Shown here piece after piece: positions 1 through 10,653 of a DNA stretch of 64,000 nucleotides; within the stretch, counting starts at the first letter, position 1, and every line of letters begins with the position of its first letter. A program made the translations under genes and the position numbers. The DNA comes from Hofstenia miamia (lineage: Eukaryota > Xenacoelomorpha > Acoela): the NCBI GenBank assembly GCA_004352715.1, contig SCFE01000001.1, positions 4,046,839 to 4,110,838 of the forward strand, read 5' to 3'. The notes under the pieces were generated by a model that did no database searches, had not been told where the DNA came from, and saw only the letters and a program-made list of their open reading frames with translations.

Positions 1-218
1 TATTGCTCCAGCCATTTCCACTGAAAAGTTAAATAGTGCTTCTTTGATTCTGAAAATTTAGCATTTAATTTGTCAGTTGGTAGGGGTTTCCAGCAATTGT
101 CTGTGTGTCGAATTTTATCAGAATCTGTTAAAGATTTCCAATTCTCTCTCACATCATATGGAGATATTCGATCAATCTTAAATGATGCAAAACAAACTGT
201 TGTATTATTTTCAGGATC
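1..218 (-). pseudogene. possible hAT-type (TTF zinc finger) transposase fragment
   Basis: Read on the minus strand, one frame stays open for about 72 codons from near 218 to the window edge. It contains a basic and aromatic stretch ending in TFQWKWLEQ, which recalls the start of the TTF-type zinc-finger region of hAT/ZMYM-like transposases (R-F-x-W-x-x-x-x-x-W-L). The frame differs from that of the short ORF at 149-382, so a frameshift or a splice border lies between them. The family call is inference from a short motif. It could also be an exon of an unrelated minus-strand gene that continues beyond the window. Confidence 0.25.
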
Positions 219-1844
219 TTATACATTTCTTGGAAGGGAAGATTAATTAAAATTTCTGCTTCTGAAGATTGTCCAGTGTTTTCAAGCGTAAGGAAAGTAT
301 CTAGAGTTCCTTGAAAACGAATTTTTTTATTGGGATGTTTGCTCAGTTCTAAAAAGATAAGAAGTATAAATAAGTTTTTCAATATGTTGTTTTGTGAATA
401 TATTTTGTTTTACATTACATGTTTTATATTACAGAGCATTTTTACCTAATGATTGCAGTGAAAAACATTTAAAAAAATTAGCTAGATATTAATGAAAAAA
501 TTATTTTCAAATAACCTCAACAATTTTGTAATTGTAATAAATTATGGGAAACTCATTAAGAATAGTATCTTTAGAAATGTAAAAAGAATTATTCATTAAA
601 TTGAAGTTGTAAATATTGTGAATTTAATCAATTAAAATTACATCTACCTTATTTAAGATTAAATCAACATCTGCCAAAAAACTGCTACATGCTTACACCT
701 ATTCAGGGATGTAAACAGAAATGGACACGACCCAGCAGAGCAGGGTCGAGGTGTTAAAAATGGGTTGACATTTAATAAATAACTCACTATTACTCAAAAG
801 ATGCATGTAAATCAAGGGAAATGTAGTGATTTTATTATAAGTTTACACTGTCCCATCATTGGTCTAGTGAAATGAAAATGAAAGAAAATCTACTAATTTA
901 AATGAGTACATCAATGAATAATTTGGTCAGTTATGGCAGACATTATGTTTCAATTCAAACAATACATACACACTATTTTCATGTTGCAAATATGCCTCTA
1001 TTTTTGTCATTCTGCAAATAACAATACTTTTTTATAATGCAAGACCTTTATTTCAGGTAATTATTTCTCTCGGCTCAATTCAAATTTATATGAGGAAATT
1101 GTTTGATACATGAATTTACGTATAGTAACTATATGTCTCACCTAACCGTATGCAGCCATTATTAAGGCTGACTAAGAAACTAGGTTTCTCGTTGGCCATA
1201 AGCATTAGTAAACTAATGCTCATTTTCTACGCTTTTGTCTAGCATTGATGAGCCCCCTTTGCAATAGCAGGCTCATAAACACGTTCAACCAGGGCTGCAT
1301 GTTGTGCACATGACACAGTATGGGCTTGTCTGGTTTACTGCTACTCACTGCTTCAGCCGCTAAAACAGTCTATTACCATACCCAATCCCAACTTTCTTAT
1401 TTCAAATGCAATGCACACTACAGCTAATAGCAAAGCAAAGTGTTACAATGACGTTCATTTGGCGGGAAACTAAATGGTTAACTGTTTCTGTGTTTAAATG
1501 CTCGAGAGTAGAAATAGATTCAAACCTAATTTAGAGTTTGAGATTAATTGCCAGACCACTCGCACAGAAAATGTGATTTGGCGTGGTGTTCATTATTTTA
1601 ATGCACAACTTATTCTGTTAAATTGAACTTTGCATGTAATCGCGGCAAATTTAAACGTTTACATTCTGCAACAGCTAAAATCTTGTAACATGAATTAATA
1701 ATTTTAAACGTTGCAAGCTAAAAACTTATTTATACATTGATATTTTTTGAAAATCCTCGACAAAGGGGTGACTAGTCACCATAGTCACCCCTGGATCCGA
1801 CCTTGCTACAGTATTGTCATCGCTGAAAAACTATAATTTCATAC
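219..1844. other. AT-rich SCYL2 intron, no gene recognised
   Basis: No convincing coding frame. Around 704-760 there is a sequence beginning CAGGGATGTAAACAG followed by GACCC/GGGTC words, which looks like the terminal part of a hAT-type MITE, but its other end was not found. At 1765-1790 a GGTGACTAGTCACC palindrome is flanked by further GGGGTGAC and GTCACCCC words. Confidence 0.4.
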
Positions 1845-1967
1845 CTATTCATCAAATGATAGTCTTTTGCACTCTTTATAACTTCCCCTTTCGCTAGCTG
1901 GACCAAGATTCAAGACATGCTCATAGATTTCTTTTGACATCATAGCTGAAGCATTCCGTCCCTTTGC

Positions 1968-2700
1968 CAGAGTATTGTCGGGTACCACTTTTTTCGTATA
2001 CCGGTATTCTTTTTTATTGGAGCTCTCGTGTATCGGTATTTCGTGTATTTGAGAGTCGTGTATTTTCATGTATTTTCGTGTATTTAGGAAAACTTATTAA
2101 AGCCAGAAAAATTTATTCTTCAAAAGAAATTTGCACTAGGCATTCTAAATTTTTGGGTAAAATTTAGCTGCGTTCATCGCTGGAGCGAGGCTTACATACC
2201 GAAAACATCCGTTCAACGGAACTACTGCTTGCGGGTATGGCCAGAATTTCATAAACAGCATTTTTGAAATCACTGCACATGGGGGACTGCTCCCAGAATT
2301 TTACAATCTCGTCATTTACCAAAGCACCGTCTAAATATGAAAGTAAATAATTATGCTGTGGCTTAGAAGACAAATTGGCGGCCAGAGATCAACAGCGGCG
2401 GTGGAAACTTATTGCGTAATTGCTATGGCTGCTGCCGCCGCTATTGACTAACGCGCGTCATGCATTGTAATTTCCGGCTCATGGAGGTAGGATGAATCCT
2501 TATAATTTGTTATTAGCTGAGTACAAATTGCCCTCAAATTGTGTAATTGAGGCTCAGCACGAACCCACTGAAATACCGATACACGATATCGTGTAGTATA
2601 CACGATTTTCGTGTAGTATTTTTTATACCGTTACTTTCGTGTATCGTTATCACGAGTTTCGTGTAGATTATCGTGTATCGGTAATACACGACAATGCTCT
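1968..2700 (-). mobile_element. hAT-like element with CGTGTA word arrays
   Basis: Both ends carry related inverted termini: CAGAGTATTGTCG at 1968, and the reverse complement of CGACAATGCTCT at 2689-2700. Inside each end is a cluster of CGTGTA/TACACG words (about 1994-2085 and 2577-2698). A 17-bp block at 2026-2042 is repeated exactly in inverted orientation at 2570-2586. CTTTGC occurs at both outer borders, consistent with an eroded hAT 8-bp target duplication (7 of 8 matches if CCCTTTGC and CTCTTTGC are paired). The interior holds a hAT dimerisation-domain frame. Assignment to hAT rests on that domain and the TIR style; exact borders are uncertain by a few bases. Confidence 0.55.
2164..2373 (-). 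pseudogene. hAT transposase C-terminal dimerisation domain remnant
   Basis: A 69-codon minus-strand frame contains FKNAVYEILAIPASSSSVER followed by MFSVCK. This is the signature of the hAT family C-terminal dimerisation region (LA..vLaIPaSSa..ERvFS). The preceding residues VNDEIVKFWEQSP fit the W-containing stretch just before that motif. Catalytic and zinc-finger parts are absent, so this is a truncated, non-functional remnant within the CGTGTA-rich element. Any activity of that element would need transposase supplied in trans. Confidence 0.75.
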
Positions 2701-2812
2701 TTGCGGTGTTCATTTTATTCAGCGTTTCATTGAATAATATACGCGTTTCTTCCAATTGAATTGCAGATGGGTTGATGCTGAAAAAAGTTGCTACGCGGCT
2801 GGTATGGAGCAA

Positions 2813-3293
2813 TATATACCTAAATAAATCAAATTATTCCTCAAACAAATATTCTATTCCTGTAAGTGCGTGTTGGCTAACATTGAAGAGGTTGTTATTG
2901 CATCTTGATTTAATCCCTGCCTAATTAGGGAATTTTTCATGAGCGTAAGGGTATTGGTACCAGACTTGTCAATGAGTCGACATTTCCAATCTCGGCTCAT
3001 TTAAATTTTGTGTAAGTTTCGTGCTCATTCCGAACTGCGTTTTTTGGTTCTGTACTCGTCCCCAAAAATCAAGGCACGGTTCCAACACTGTTGATGAGGC
3101 ATCAAAGAATAGTTATCTTATTTTCTTAATTCATTCATCCCCAGCTCGAATCTATACACAATGTAGTGGTTCATTCGCTTTCTTATTAATGTTTGACAGA
3201 GAAATTGGGCTATTTTCTCAAATTTTTGATTAAAATATTCATAAGAATAAGTTAATTTGATAAAGTATGTAGGATTTATATCCGTTTTTTCAG
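2813..3293. other. SCYL2 intron, no gene seen
   Basis: AT-rich intronic sequence that ends in a pyrimidine-rich tract and CAG acceptor immediately before the first SCYL2 exon of the window. Short open frames here have no recognisable domain. Confidence 0.5.
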
Positions 3294-3410
3294 CTTAGTG
3301 ATCTAAGTCTGGCGAATCTTAAAAATGTTCCAGAAGAAGCTCGCCAACACATTCGCATGCTGATTGATCCAGATCAAAATGTCCGGCCCGATGCATCTCA
3401 ACTTTCAAAG
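3294..3410 (+). CDS. SCYL2: SCYL2 exon: end of pseudokinase domain
   Basis: 39 codons, phase 0 at both ends, preceded by TTTTTTCAG and followed by GTAATT. It encodes LSDLSLANLKNVPEEARQHI and then RMLIDPDQNVRPDASQLSK, the C-terminal helices of the SCY1-type pseudokinase fold including the conserved RPDA-x-QL segment. Confidence 0.93.
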
Positions 3411-3454
3411 GTAATTTATGCTTCATACTTTCGTCTGTCATGTTCTGAGATTAG

Positions 3455-3580
3455 ATAACGTTCTTTCAAGATGTTTGTGCGCTTACATTACAATTTTTGG
3501 ATACCTTGCTTCAATGTGATAAAAGTCAAAAGACACACTTTTTCAAGGGTCTCCCAAAAGTGTTGGAGAAAATGCCAAAG
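3455..3580 (+). CDS. SCYL2: SCYL2 exon: linker to HEAT repeats
   Basis: 42 codons starting ITFFQD after a GATTAG acceptor and ending KVLEKMPK before GTTTGT. ITFFQDVCALTLQFLDTLL and KSQKTHFFKGLPKVL are the conserved SCYL linker. The longest open frame here (from ATG at 3471) is in the wrong frame; homology and the 44-nt upstream intron fix the real one. Confidence 0.92.
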
Positions 3581-3919
3581 GTTTGTAAATTTATTCATTG
3601 CTATTTCTAATAATTTTTTTCCATATACAATTTTCAATTTTGGTATTATCATCGCTGTTCCCTATTATTAGAAAGTAACTTTATTAGCGGCATTTAGATT
3701 TTCGAATGCATTAAATTTGTAAATAAAAGTAAATGGTTGCTTGCCTTTAGAACCAACGACCAAATCACGACAATGTCTCATTGAATACTAGTGTTCGTGC
3801 TTTTAATAGGCAGACTTTAAAAGGCATCTGAGAAAGCATAGTAACTTTGATCATATCTGCACTGACTTTTACATTGCGACTTTCATGAATACTGTGAGCA
3901 AAACTTTTAATCGATTTTC

Positions 3920-5978
3920 TTAACTCTTAAATGGCCAACATATTTTTGTTACATATGTGGGCACCTTGTGTCCAAATTGGATCCCAATTGAAATGCAAGA
4001 AAAAATGTAGATTATTTATTGCAGCTATTGCATGCCCACACAAGAATGACATTCATTACAAATCAGCTTTGTTTTCTTGTCTGATTTTCGGTCTTTACAC
4101 ATTACACATCGACCAAGTTTTCTGTCTGATGCTGTTGCATTACTCTAAAGGGCATTATTGCAATTCTATAAATCAATATAACATCTAGGAAACATGTTTG
4201 TATCAAAATCATAACATTTACTAACTTTAGCCATCCTTACACCAATGGCTTCCATGCATTCTTTTATATTCTGTTGTAATGTCTTGCATTTTTCACATCT
4301 TGCTTATGCATGTGGGAAAATCATATCCAATGCCAATGCTTTTATATAATTCATCCTATTGAACTTCTTTGGCTTTATCGCACGAACCTAAACAGTTGGA
4401 CCATTCAACTAGCAGCTCACATAAATCATGTCCATGAAAATACGAAATGGATATCTAGAACAAATCATAAAATCAAATACATTTATATTTGGATTTACCG
4501 AGTAGTTCCTCGTCCACAACTTTATTCTTGAGTGATTTGATCTCCAGTGTCAACGCCACGTTTTCCATTATTGTAATCAATTACAATTTGTGGTTTTTTG
4601 TCAGGACTATCACTCATATCGCTTCCATGATGCTGTGTGGATAACAAACGACGTTCCGCTTTGATTTCACAGGGTGATATCTTTTTGGAAAGCAAATCGT
4701 GAAGAAAATGCATTACTTTTCCGCTGAAGTTGCTTAGGAATATATCTCTTGTTTCACCTCATAGTTCCTATCATTGTTAGACCACAACTGAGTAAAGCTT
4801 TAGCAGCTAGAATGAGAGTTATTTTTTTAGTAATTAAAATTTTACTTTCATAACTTGTAAAAAAACTCTGTTACTACTGCTCGATTGCTGTTCTCTAACT
4901 CTTTTACCATGTCCATCACAACACGATGGCCCAGGTTCTTTCCTGGCTTGCTATTGATTGCCTTTCCTAAATATCAAATTTGAAAAAATATATTTTTTTC
5001 TTAAAATTACCTGTATATATTTGATAATTGAAGATGCATGAAGTGTTTACATCTGCTGCAACCCAAACTTTAATTTTATATCGTCCTGGTTTTGATTTGA
5101 TGTATTGTCTGAATTTACATCCTCCTCGAAACCTACATAGACGTTCATCAACTGTCACTGTCTCATATGGCTGGAAATGTTTTTGCAAAAACTGGTGAAC
5201 AAATCATACATTTCCCGAACACGGGCAAGTTTATCATCTTTGAGTCTTTTCTCACCAGTGCACTTATCATCACACTTGATGAATCTAAAAATTTCTTGAA
5301 AGCGTTTCCTACTCATTGCTGCAACAAAAATGGGCCTTCTAAAAGACTTTTTCTTCTCACCAAAGATCATTGATTGCCTTTTTTCTTGACCTTAGAACAC
5401 CTGCAAGAATAAGAAATCCAATGAAGCAGTATATTTCTTGGGATGAAATATTTTCCCATATTGTAGAGACTGAACATGCATATCTATTGGTGTACTGAAC
5501 AATCAGCTCAGCTATTTCCATTGTAAGAAAAATCTAAATGAATCAAACTCAGTTTTCACATGTTTTGATGAAGAAGTGAGTCCAGGAACACAATTAAAGA
5601 TATTAAGAGATAGTCTCCTACCTTTATTGGATTAATGTGAAGTACAAATATTGCCATCACAGAAATCATTTCCATGTCATTGCTAGACACACTATCATCT
5701 GAAAACACATTGCTGTCAGATTCATCATCCTCACTTGGTGATTGATGGGACATGAACATATCACTCTCTACACTTGAACCACTATCACTAGATGAGGCAT
5801 TTGAATGTTCTCCAAGAAGCATCATTTTCATATCTTCAATAGACATTTTTTGTTAAATGTAATCTAAAACAGTAAACAAAATAAAAATGCGTTTTAAATT
5901 TTTGAAGAAAATTATTAACATAATATAAAAACAAACAAGAATATATAATACAATTATATAGTGCCATTTAAGGGTTAA
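3920..5978 (-). mobile_element. decayed near full-length piggyBac element
   Basis: A 2051-bp body lies between TTAA sites at 3920-3923 and 5975-5978, the diagnostic piggyBac target duplication. The termini are inverted and similar: CTCTTAAATGGCCAACA on the left, CCCTTAAATGGCACTAT (reverse complement) on the right. A minus-strand transposase relic fills the body. Size is close to that of autonomous piggyBac elements. This family is distinct from the copies at 9004 and 13488. Confidence 0.8.
4035..5846 (-). pseudogene. piggyBac transposase pseudogene
   Basis: Order on the minus strand: an acidic, Ser-rich N-terminus (5556-5846); LIVQYTNRYACSVSTIWENI (about 5400-5530); RKRFQEIFRFIKCDD (5155-5370); the first catalytic Asp in ETVTVDERLCRFRGGC (4967-5188); a degraded middle with LGHRVVMDMVKELENSNRA; IVIDYNNGKRGVDTGDQI carrying the third Asp (4522-4713); and a C-terminal Cys-rich stretch GRCVMCKDRKSDKKTKLIC near 4040-4130. 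Several frameshifts and stops separate these blocks. The DNFF-type second Asp motif reads VVTEFFYK and appears lost. The family is certain; activity is excluded. Confidence 0.85.
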
Positions 5979-5998
5979 AGGAGAAAAATTATACAATA

Positions 5999-6370
5999 CT
6001 AAAGCAGTTTGTTTATTAGTGCTTCTTTTATAACAACCAACAAGTCAACTGCGTCCCCCTTTTGTTGGCTTCTGTCGAATGTCACAACTGTTAATGTAAT
6101 TGGAAGATGTCGTTCAGCTTCAGCCTCTGATGCTGGAGGACATATATTTTCAAAGCAATTTGCCAACAATAGGAAATTTTTATCAAGTTCAATCAAATCC
6201 TTTCCATAATCAACCAGATAGGCTTCGAACTCCTGCGTGATTTTTAATCTACTTCTTTATGAAAATGCGAAGCTTCAGTACTCGGCATGTTGTGCATCTG
6301 ATCAAATGAATCATTGCTGTTAACAACTGCCGTGGTGCTATCAGAAACAACATTTGTTTGCCCGACTTAG
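5999..6370 (-). pseudogene. unrecognised coding-like minus-strand frame
   Basis: Immediately beyond the piggyBac right end, the minus strand shows an open frame from about 6230 to a stop at 5999 (LDKNFLLLANCFENICPPAS, then AEAERHLP). Upstream of a frameshift or splice near 6240 a second frame (STTAVVNSNDSFDQMHNMPS) continues to about 6370. Composition is richer in G+C and in charged residues than the surrounding intron, which is why it is listed. No domain is recognised. It may be a remnant of an unknown transposon protein. Confidence 0.3.
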
Positions 6371-7338
6371 TAGCATAAAAGTGATTTTGTGATATGGATC
6401 TGAAGTTAAGAAATGCATTTTTTTCAGGATTGGGTCGAATATCGTATCCAGTATATATATATATATATATATATACTCAGTAGATGTCTAAAATTCATCT
6501 TATTGAGGGCTGATCACTCAGGTTAACGTATTAAAACGTGTCATTTGCTCGCTTAGTAAGAAACCATTGAATTCGTGGCACAACAGCAACACAGTTCTTT
6601 ATCAAAGTGTTTAATGCTTAAGTGACTAAGCAAACAAATGACACTTTTTCTCGACAGAGGTGTTTTTAGTATTGATATTAATTCTTTGAAAATCGCTATT
6701 GAATCGGTGCCGGCTGACTGGTTTCCAATATTTCGACCCAACCTGACCTTTGGCAACGTCGGACGCAACACGGATATTGACTGTATACCACTGGGGTCTA
6801 AGTGTTTTATTGACATACCTTGCCTGTTTTTCAAAATACAGATTGTATGCTGTCATTTTGAAACAACAACATTAGTCTTCTGATAACAATCCTTCAATTT
6901 ACTTAAATACTTCAAATATCGTTTTTAATCTTCCATTAAAATACATTATATTGTAAACTATCGGTATCAGTTATATTGCTTGTATCATTTGGCTAGCATT
7001 TGTTTCGCATAGAGCTGTTTTAAGCCACCATCGGTACATCTCGTGTCGCATCTCTATACACCCGCAATCCATGCTTTACCCATCGAGATAATTCCAAAAG
7101 CTCTTTGTCTTAATAATATATAGGTTCTATACTGTTTGATGATATAATTTCCGCAATTGTACATATAACTGTTTTCCTTTCAGAATTGATAATGGAATTT
7201 GTTCATTAAAAAGTACAGTTGTTTAGCCCTCAAGTGCATGTATTATTTTACTGACGTTACTGCATGAAATGGGTTACATAAAAATTTAGTCATTTGCTTA
7301 AAATCTCAAGTATTTGTTGCAAGTTTTAGTTTAAATAC
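6371..7338. other. SCYL2 intron, no firm gene; (TA)n at 6452-6474
   Basis: AT-rich. A minus-strand 76-codon frame at 6626-6856 (MTAYNLYFEKQ near its start) faintly recalls an HMG box but lacks enough conserved positions to call. Otherwise nothing recognised. Confidence 0.4.
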
Positions 7339-7672
7339 TTATAAACAAATGAAAACAGGGTTCAAGACTGATCCAGTTTTAAAAATCTTTTGTTCCCATA
7401 CACATAGGTTGCTTTTTGATGGTACTTCTTTTCCGAACCTTGCAGCGAAAGCTTCTGTAATGCTTGCCATAGTCAGGTTATTACGCGATCTTTCATGAAC
7501 CCACACTGAAGTTACCAGCGGTTTTTCAATCGTATAATCACTTGTATCGATCATTATCGTAAAATAGTAATAGTAAAAACCTCATTACTTAATAATTCGC
7601 TCCATTTCTTTGACCAACATTGCCCCAGAACATTCTGAACTGTAGTGTTCTGAGACTTATGGGCCACCCTGT
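7339..7672 (-). pseudogene. mariner-like transposase N-terminal fragment with terminal repeat
   Basis: A minus-strand frame (7339-7554) contains ITEAFAARFGKEVPSKSNLC, then VWEQKIFKTGSVLN. This matches the DUF4817-type helix-turn-helix found at the N-terminus of one class of mariner-like transposases. About 120 bp upstream, a terminus of the form TACAGGGTGGCCCATAAG (reverse complement, ending near 7672) resembles the terminus at about 16490. Only the N-terminal domain is present here; a C-terminal piece of the same type lies at 16013-16235. Confidence 0.55.
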
Positions 7673-8177
7673 ACAATTCTAATTGGATTCATATGGACAT
7701 TTTGAGAGAATGCCCATCCTCTTTGACCATTGTTCTGCAGATTCTTACAAAATGTAAACTTGAGTTGCCCACAGGTAACATTAAACGGATATTCATTCTG
7801 CTATTGTAATAAGTATCTTATGTGATTATAGTGCTTGCGCTATTATAATTTGCTCCATTGTACAAGCTTCAGAGCATCTCATGGCACAAGGAGTGATCAT
7901 TTGTTGGAATTGCGTGAAGTACCATTTATATTTTCAAGAACCAACTCTGATAAAAACAATAATACAAATGTTATCTCATTTTGTCTTTTTCATTCGAGTT
8001 CTCTTTTCAATTCAAAAACTTTCGATTTTGCTCATCTTCGTTTCAATGTTTTCCAGTCTTTCCCACATAGATAATGAATTATTATTATTGTTAGCTTCAA
8101 AAATATCTTCATTTGCTTTTCTCTTTAATATAAATTCTACCTCTATTATGTTGAAAGAACAATTAGGATAAATTGTT

Positions 8178-8308
8178 TAATTGGCTCTCATTTTGGAACA
8201 GTGTTGATAATTTCCACAAAATTTCCTCAAATAGTCTATTGAATATGCTATTTTGTTTGCAATCTGAATTTTTGAAATCAATGAACTAATACTTTCGCTA
8301 TGACTTTT
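8178..8308. repeat. interspersed repeat, inverted relative to 16323-16455
   Basis: About 130 bp is clearly similar in inverted orientation to 16323-16455, with scattered substitutions. The partner lies directly beside the mariner-like transposase fragment and its TACAGGGTG terminus, so both are probably untranslated parts of that element family. A coiled-coil-like minus-strand frame at about 7990-8160 could belong to it but is not identified. Confidence 0.5.
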
Positions 8309-8454
8309 GTGACATAATCGGCGTTAATCTACATAGAAGGCGATGAAGAAGAAAAAGAAAAACTAAAAAACTTTGATTTATTTATTTTGATTACCTTGGT
8401 TTTGTTTTTATATCAATTAGAACTTTTTGTAAACTAAGATATAATACGGAAAAT

Positions 8455-9003
8455 GCCTGTCGGTAAAAGTTTTGGCAAAAGGATTCAACTGAAAACGCAT
8501 AGCTAATTAATAGCCATTAATAACACGTTGCTTAGAAATCAACAGACGAGTTTTATAATTAAAGAAAAAATTGTTAACGAAAAAATAGCTACATGTTGTT
8601 TGTTGTAAAATTTTGATATAAATATGATGTGTGAAAACAAAGAAGTTGATGAAATTAAAGCATTCGGGTTTCTCTTTAATTTGTATCAGGTTTTTGACTA
8701 TTATATTAATGGAAAGCTAAACGTTCGGGCACATGAGTAGCTATTCAGGAACTCTCACCGCGCACTAAATCGGCCGGTTGGGAGGCATCATTAAAACGGT
8801 AAATAGATTTCAGCTTTAACCTCAGCTTTACCTTTGCACCCTGTCTAGAGAAAGTGTGTCCTTAGGTTAGGTTACGTATCGGAGTTTTTATTTCATTTAG
8901 CTTCCCTATCTAGTCGACTCACTTTAATAAGAAATGCCTTTAAACAGCTGGATAGCTGAGCGGAAGTTAACCTGTTGCTTTAGATCCAAATTCTTTATCG
9001 GTA
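8455..9003 (+). repeat. gypsy-type LTR relic, cut by a piggyBac insertion
   Basis: Several ordered segments match the LTR at 25849-26520: GCTAATTAATAG, GAAAGCTAAA..CACATGAGTAG, a TTTAGCTT..CCTA stretch, and TTTAGATCCAAATTCTT near the right end. Similarity is patchy, so this is an older relative. The right end stops at the TTAA of the piggyBac copy at 9004, so that element inserted into this LTR. No internal gypsy sequence follows on the right, consistent with a solo LTR, although a gap hides the distal flank. Confidence 0.5.
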
Positions 9004-10653
9004 TTAACCCATTAATGCCCAAATGACCATGAAAGGAATTTTTTTTAATATTTTTGTAATAGAACAAGTAAATGGACTCTTACTAATAGAAAAAACTAAG
9101 CCATTTAAAATTTATCAAAATTTAATTTGAAGTAAGTTCATGGTAGATGCATCTACCAATGGGTATTCTAACTGCTTTTTTGTCAAATTTACATAATGAG
9201 AAAACTAACCAGTATTATTTGATATAGCAATTTATATAATAATATATTTACTTAACATATAAAATAATATTCAAAAAACAATAGAAAATATCTATTGGTG
9301 ATATTTCAAAAAACATTGAGGATGAATATAAACATTGCATTTGAAGCACCAATACATACTTTTTCCTTTGCATAAGCGGCAACGAGGCCCTTTATTACCT
9401 GTAACTTTAATCATATGGTCAACATTGTCTATGCATATAATATCAGCAGTCGATTGTTTGGGCTAGAGATGACCCCCTACAGCAATTACTTGTCCAAATT
9501 TTCTAAGCAGGAATATGGAAATTTTTCCAATGAAATCTAAAAGTGGTAAAGATTCTCCACTGATGCTTTTATAAAATATCCAAGGTTTTACAGCTGAAGC
9601 ATTCACTGTCTAGGCAAACAAGGGCCACCACCACTTCTTGGATCTAATCCTGACTTGATAAGTAGAAACGCTTTGATCATGAAGATCAAGACCTGCCATA
9701 AATTTACAATACTGCTTTATGCTGTTCGGCTGGGAAATGCTTATTTTCTTTTTATCAGAGGCAGAGTACCTTTCTCTCATAGATATTGATTCTGTTTTGT
9801 ACAAATTAGATGCAATGTAAACAGTATGATTATCCTCCCATCTACATAAAACAATTTTTTTGGTGAATGCTGAACTGAAGTATCCTCTTTTGCTCTTTGC
9901 CATAAACTTTTTATTTGGCAAAGGTGCATTCCACATTCAGTTTTCTCTTACAGTTCCAGTAAAGCCAATGCCATGGTCAGAAAGATAATCTATCAATTCA
10001 AATGAGGTGAATAAATATGGCAATTATTATGTATTAAGGAANAGTTTTCTTTTACATTTCCAGTAAAGACAATGCCCTGGTCAGAAAGACAATCTATCAA
10101 TTCAAATGAGGTGAATAAATATGGCATTTATTATGGATTAAGGAAAGAGATACCTTTGTTTACATTTTGGCTCTAAAAATTTAGACTTTTCTAATACATC
10201 CTCAATACTGGCTTTTGATTTTAATACTCTGCCAGGTAAATTATCCATATTTCCTACAATATCATCATCACTTGGCAAATCATCAATGTCTGCATCAGCA
10301 TCTTGCCTTCTATGGGCGGTTCTATGATTACTGTTTGGGATGTAGGAAACTCATCATCGTCTTCATCATCAATTTCAAAAAACTCAACGACTTCAACAAA
10401 TTCTAGTCTTCTAAGCATAGAGTTATAAAAAAGTTTTGGATAACAAAATAATTCTAACAAATAGTTTTTCTTCAATTTTACATATTTTTATTAAAAAATT
10501 ATATTTACCATGTAAATGCCCAGTGGTAGATATATCTACCACCAGTATTAAACCCAATGCCAACTCAAAAATAAATACTATTTTGTAATAAATATATTAC
10601 TATGGAATTCTCACATATATAAGCTATTGATAATGATTAATATATATAATTTT
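9004..10653 (-). mobile_element. internally deleted piggyBac element, copy A (right end in gap)
   Basis: Starts with TTAA followed by CCCATTAATGCCCAA, identical to the left end of copy B at 13488. It runs parallel to copy B until the 1000-N gap at 10654. A GGTAGATGCATCTACC palindrome lies near the left end and a GTGGTAGATATATCTACCAC palindrome near 10526. About 105 bp around the N at 10042 is present twice in slightly different versions, whereas copy B has it once, so this copy is probably stitched from two reads or alleles. Confidence 0.8.
9292..10475 (-). pseudogene. piggyBac transposase pseudogene, copy A
   Basis: The N-terminal piece (about 10148-10475) is acidic, with MKKNYLLELFCYPKLFYN and FEIDDEDDDEFPTSQTVII. 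The C-terminal piece (9292-9990) holds KSKRGYFSSAF, a W-x-D-N stretch, SQPNSIKQYCKFMAGLDLHD and a Cys-rich end (RCRLCKG..YWCFKCNVYIHPQC), the usual piggyBac order. The central region with the first two catalytic Asp residues is missing, and stops interrupt the C-terminal frame (for example at 9610). LDLHDQ keeps the third Asp. It cannot encode an active enzyme; mobility would need a transposase in trans. Confidence 0.8.

Larger units (their letters stand above)
1845..2812 (-). pseudogene. unrecognised minus-strand reading frame split by a hAT-like insertion
   Basis: Two minus-strand open stretches flank the insertion at 1968-2700. The upstream part (about 2701-2812, including TLNKMNTAK) and the downstream part (1845-1967, including GRNASAMMSKEIYEHVLN) would join in frame if the insertion were removed, because CTTTGC is present at both borders and supplies the shared Ala-Lys codons. 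The joined frame would be roughly 75 residues and end at a stop at 1845. I do not recognise the protein. A possible splice acceptor (TTTAG) lies just upstream near 2815-2825, so this may be an exon of a minus-strand gene or of an older transposon. Confidence 0.3.

Noticed and set aside
6626-6856. Possible HMG-box-like frame on the minus strand
   Set aside because: Only MTAYNLYFEK and a W in roughly the right place resemble the fold; too little to support a call.
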